Below, piece by piece: positions 60,845-64,000 of a stretch of 64,000 nt of DNA. The notes beneath the pieces were generated by a model. It was not told the DNA's origin. It made no database searches and saw nothing but the letters and a program-made list of their open reading frames with translations. Each line of letters starts with the position of its first letter. The first letter of the stretch is position 1. Position numbers and translations under genes: made by a program. This DNA comes from Sipunculus nudus (lineage: Eukaryota > Annelida > Sipuncula > Golfingiida > Sipunculidae): NCBI GenBank assembly GCA_026874595.1, contig CM049320.1:3725464-3789463 (forward strand), in the 5' to 3' direction.

Positions 60845-61294
60845 TTTCGATCCTGTAGGGGCCACAAGAAACCTTATATGGTTCCCGTGTCGCCCTTTAG
60901 CGGTCGCCAGGTACGTTACGATATATTACTTTTTCGAGTCGCACAAGCCCGCATTGTATCTGGAAACACGACAAATCGACGAAAGAAAAGGAAGCCTATA
61001 AAAATGCAGGACGACCGAAAAAAAGCGCGCGTCCTTTGATTCCAGATTATTTCCCGGTTTAGGAAATGTGCATCTAACGGATGCGTTTGTAAGTTGAAAA
61101 ACTGTCAAATCAGAAAAACGGCTGCAAAATAGTTTAATTCCAGCGGCCAACCAAAATTGCATTAGGAACAATACAAGGCAATGTATAGGGAGACATTACA
61201 AGGCTGAATACATACGGAAGCGTTTCTTTAAGCTGCTGTGGCGTAAATATACCTTCTGCTTTTGAGGGAGAGGACTTATTGATTTTGTGATGTT
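60845..61294. repeat. Strongly diverged satellite piece (third copy)
   Basis: Third copy of the diverged satellite segment, matching 53979-54428 at an offset of 6,866 bp. It links LINE copy d directly to the third non-satellite flank and LTR, making the module a tandem repeat. Confidence 0.85.
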
Positions 61295-61879
61295 ACAATG
61301 GCCTTAGATATGATTCATTTCAGAAATATGTAAAGGATTTGGATAATAGCCTTACCTTGGCCTTTGTATACTGAACCAGTCTGGCACTCATAACCATTCG
61401 ATATGTCAGCTGCTCTTTTGTCTGAGTTCTTGTAACAGACAGAGCTGAAGCTAGCTGTCGTAGAGACACCCGCACTGGCTTTCTGTATTATCCCCCCCCC
61501 CCCCGAGTGTATGCTTTCATCCCCGTTCGTCTGTATCTGTGTGTGTTTGATCAGAACATAACTCGCGTACTCTTTAACAGAATCTGATGAGATTTGCATG
61601 GCATTTTGGGAACGGGCCAAGTAATAGTCGATCAGATTTAAGGTGTGGATCCAGCACATGACCCAGATTCAGGAACGTCATCAGGGAATATTCACAAATG
61701 TACAGTCATTTATGAACGAATGAACCTTACAGTGTGACCGAAAAAGTGAGTGAAAATCATGGCAGAGAGTTGCATTCATCAGAGTGCAGATTTCTAAATC
61801 AAGGAGTATTCATGCCACGCCCGTGCACTCCACAACACAGTCAAGGCTACGGCTATGCCAGAATGATGTAGTATGACAA
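61295..61879. other. Non-satellite flank upstream of the LTR (third copy)
   Basis: Third copy of the 584-bp flank with small differences: 13 C then GAG in place of GGAG near 61492-61507, and CAAGTAATAG in place of CAGGGAATAG near 61618. A 114-codon minus-strand open frame (61315-61659) exists only because of the changed C run, and I do not regard it as a gene. Confidence 0.6.
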
Positions 61880-62672
61880 TGTTGTAAGATTTGGCATATC
61901 ATAGAATGTAGCAATTATAATATATTTGAATTTATTCTTTAATTCAGTTCTCTTATGTGGGTGTATATATGTACTAGAGAAACCTAAGCCTCTTGACTGT
62001 TATATTTTATTTTTATATTTTCTATTTTATTTCCATTTATAATTAACATTATTATTAGTGCAATGATTGCTGTCAGCTCTGGGCCTTATTCTCTAATAAT
62101 ATTTAATTTCGATTGACCCGGCTTAGCGACCATAGCAAGCCTCTCAGATAATAATCATCGCCGTGACCCATGGCTGTGTGTCAAAGGGCCGGAGATTACG
62201 ATACCCCATGACAGGTGCTCGCCTGTTCTATCACTATATTTGTATATGCTCGTGGTTTTCCGATGCACCTGCAGAGGATTAACTAGCGTATCTGCCGACA
62301 ATAGGCAGCATAGCCAATAAACTCAGATTTGACCCAGAGCTGACAGTTTATGCAACTGATAGGGACCAATACCCCTGTGGACTAATTATATATGTAAACA
62401 AAAGCGTAGTCACGAGGCCAGAAATCAGCCGGCCGAGGTCCGTAGGGACATGTGACCTACGGGGCGGGCCTATGGTCTCTCGGCCAATAGGATACCTTGG
62501 CTCGGTTGATTGGCTGAGCCGTAATGATAGGGGTAGCGCGAGATTTGTATATATACATGTGGAAGGCTTTGTATGGTAGAGATGATTCAGTAAGTAATAA
62601 ACAAGTATATTCTACACCAGAATAGCTGTTGGAGTTATTTCACAACCTGGAGTGACTGGATTAAAACTTACA
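61880..62672 (+). mobile_element. 5' LTR of Ty3/gypsy-type element (copy 3)
   Basis: Matches the first LTR at an offset of 22,487 bp. It has private changes (ATACCTTGGCTCGG near 62503, CACCAGAATAGC near 62615). The alternative 5' start TGTCAGCTC is at 62071. It ends in CA at 62671-62672. Confidence 0.75.
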
Positions 62673-62673
62673 T

Positions 62674-62690
62674 TGGCGTCGCGTGCCAGG
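62674..62690 (+). other. Candidate primer-binding site (copy 3)
   Basis: TGGCGTCGCGTGCCAGG, unchanged from the other copies, one base after the LTR end. Confidence 0.65.
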
Positions 62691-62722
62691 TCTCTGCTCT
62701 CAGTCAGATACACGCCACCAAA

Positions 62723-63895
62723 ATGGATGCTCAGCAATTCGGCCACCTAACCGAAGGACTACTGCAGTTCGAACAAGCCAGAGATGAGAGAGAGCGGGCC
62801 AGAATGCAAAGAGAGGAACATCGCCTCATGATCAACAGGTTAGTCGAACGCACTTCGCTATGCTCAGGCTCAACGCCATCCGCGTTCAGAACATGGACTA
62901 AGGAGGTAGAAAGGGCCCGCCATTACACAGAGACCAACTCTGATTTACTAGCGGTCGCGCTTAGGACGGGCACAGGCGGTCTAGCGGACGAAATCGAACG
63001 TTTTCTCACAACTAGGGCACAGAGTCAGGAACCGCCCATAAACAGACTTTCTGTTCCGTGGTCCGACGTTAAAACACACTTACAAGCTGCATTCTTGCCC
63101 TCCGACGAGGCTGCATACCTTAGAGATCGTGTTGAGAGTCTCAGACAAAATTCGAACGAAACCTTGGCGGGATTTATTCGGAGATTCAGAGAAGCCGCCA
63201 TTGCTGCTTACCCAGCCTATACCGACAGTGAAGACAAGACGCGCCTACTCCTCAAAGCCTTCGCTAAGGGTCTGCGGTCGCCAGATCTCGCAAAGAAGTT
63301 AGTGGCTGAAGGCCATCCCGGTACCTTGGAGATGGCATTCCACTTGACAGCGTCCTACGAGGCCGGTGAGGTCGCATATGCACGTCTTGGACCGCAGGAG
63401 GAGCCCATGGATGTATCAGCAGTGAGAAATACTCCGGCGGTGGTAAGTACAGAGTTATTGCTTGATCGCCTGACTTCTTTGGAGCGCCCGTTAGCTAGCC
63501 TGCATCTAAGTCAAACGCATACTGTAGCTTCTATATCCCAGCCCACTAGAAGACACCACCCGCCTACCAAACAACCCCCCCGCCGGCCCTCCCCTGCCTG
63601 GACACCTGATGGGAAACCTATATGTTTTGCTTGTGATAAACCAGGTCATCTTGCCCGTGAATGCCGAACCCGTCATGCCCGTACCAACACATTTTCCTCA
63701 AGACCAAACGAAAATAGACGCCCCCAACAGAGCCGATCAAGACCACCCGTCTCGTCCAGACCAAATCACAGTTTTATGCCAAACTCCGTAGCAGGGGTAT
63801 CCCTCCCAAGTCAACCACCCATCGAATATTCTGACACCCCTGATCAGTCAAACAATTTCTCCACGAACAACCCCTTCCTTGATTTAAACTCTTAG
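62723..63895 (+). CDS. gag: Gag polyprotein of Ty3/gypsy-type retrotransposon (copy 3)
   Basis: Intact 390-residue Gag, the most different of the three but still with the same length. Substitutions relative to copy 2 include S3A, S43R, C84G, Q171K, R191H and R221P by my reading (positions approximate). The CCHC knuckle at residues 301-314 (63623-63664) is unchanged. Retention of a full-length frame in three copies that differ from each other is compatible with either recent duplication or selection; the sequence alone does not decide. It is followed by the slippery heptamer and the start of pol. Confidence 0.92.
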   Translation: MDAQQFGHLTEGLLQFEQARDERERARMQREEHRLMINRLVERTSLCSGSTPSAFRTWTKEVERARHYTETNSDLLAVALRTGTGGLADEIERFLTTRAQSQEPPINRLSVPWSDVKTHLQAAFLPSDEAAYLRDRVESLRQNSNETLAGFIRRFREAAIAAYPAYTDSEDKTRLLLKAFAKGLRSPDLAKKLVAEGHPGTLEMAFHLTASYEAGEVAYARLGPQEEPMDVSAVRNTPAVVSTELLLDRLTSLERPLASLHLSQTHTVASISQPTRRHHPPTKQPPRRPSPAWTPDGKPICFACDKPGHLARECRTRHARTNTFSSRPNENRRPQQSRSRPPVSSRPNHSFMPNSVAGVSLPSQPPIEYSDTPDQSNNFSTNNPFLDLNS

Positions 63896-63915
63896 GTCCC
63901 GCAGATGCGCCTGCG
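63883..63915 (+). promoter_or_regulatory. Candidate -1 ribosomal frameshift site, gag to pol (copy 3)
   Basis: TTTAAAC at 63883-63889 in the gag phase, with the stem arms CGCAG at 63900-63904 and CTGCG at 63911-63915, as in copy 2. Confidence 0.83.
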
Positions 63916-64000
63916 ACACGCCCCCATGTCCGGCTCAAATTTGACAGTATATCTGTATTAGCACTTGTAGACACAGGCGCGTCTCGCACGCTTTTGCGGC
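63889..64000 (+). CDS. pol: Pol of Ty3/gypsy-type element, cut by window end (copy 3)
   Basis: Start of the -1 frame pol. The protease catalytic DTGA is at 63970-63981 and the frame is open to the end of the window, so only the first third of the protease is visible. Whether this copy has the G-run shift, the RNase H/satellite junction or a complete 3' end cannot be seen. Confidence 0.85.

Larger units (their letters stand above)
51310..60950. repeat. Segmental duplication, right copy
   Basis: Partner of 35.69-45.31 kb. The offset changes from 15,620 to 15,622 at the C run near 54630, and to 15,641 after the pol G run and the 21-base indel. It continues past 60950 into a further LTR-gag unit, so the right copy retains the tandem state and the left one lost it by recombination. 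Confidence 0.88.

Noticed and set aside
61315-61659. 114-codon minus-strand frame as a host gene
   Set aside because: It is open only because the C run has a different length here; copies at 54.4-54.8 kb and 38.9-39.2 kb break it.

Overview
This window looks like a heterochromatic, repeat-only stretch of an animal genome. I find no tRNA, rRNA, CRISPR array, bacterial-style operon or credible intact host gene. The evidence for a metazoan is a Ty3/gypsy-type LTR retrotransposon with a CCHC Gag and an LTR carrying GC, CCAAT and TATA boxes, plus fragments of an L1/Tx1-like LINE, all embedded in a complex satellite. The exact taxon cannot be read from the sequence; an aquatic invertebrate or early-branching vertebrate is only a guess.

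Layout. (1) Positions 1-36577 are a tandem satellite with a short monomer of about 944 bp (S) and a long monomer of about 1236 bp (L, carrying a 292-bp internal duplication). Monomers are arranged in a higher-order repeat (HOR) of 12 monomers and 12,445 bp, in the order S-S-L-L-S-S twice over, so the 12-mer looks like a doubled 6-mer. HOR copy 1 is 760-13204. Copy 2 (13205-26879) has one extra L monomer. Copy 3 (26880-36577) has a 1,874-bp tandem duplication and is then interrupted. (2) Positions 36578-45310 are a composite module: a minus-strand LINE fragment, a strongly diverged satellite piece, a 584-bp non-satellite piece, a 5' LTR, leader, gag, a pol truncated inside RNase H, a satellite piece, and a second LINE fragment. 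(3) Positions 45311-52197 are satellite monomers of mixed type outside the HOR order. (4) Positions 52198-64000 repeat the composite module and run directly into a third LTR-gag copy cut by the window end.

How it works together. The transposon pieces are no longer moving by themselves: all four LINE fragments share one deletion in the reverse transcriptase active-site region, and both complete gypsy copies end at the same RNase H/satellite junction. They have been copied as DNA along with the satellite, so the retroelement pieces have become part of a tandem unit of about 6.87 kb. Gag nevertheless remains fully open in all three copies, and each has a textbook -1 frameshift heptamer at the gag/pol boundary. 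The most noteworthy points are this satellite-plus-retroelement composite repeat, the nested HOR, the precise unequal-exchange breakpoints, the gag/pol frameshift signal, and the set of short hairpins preserved in each satellite monomer.
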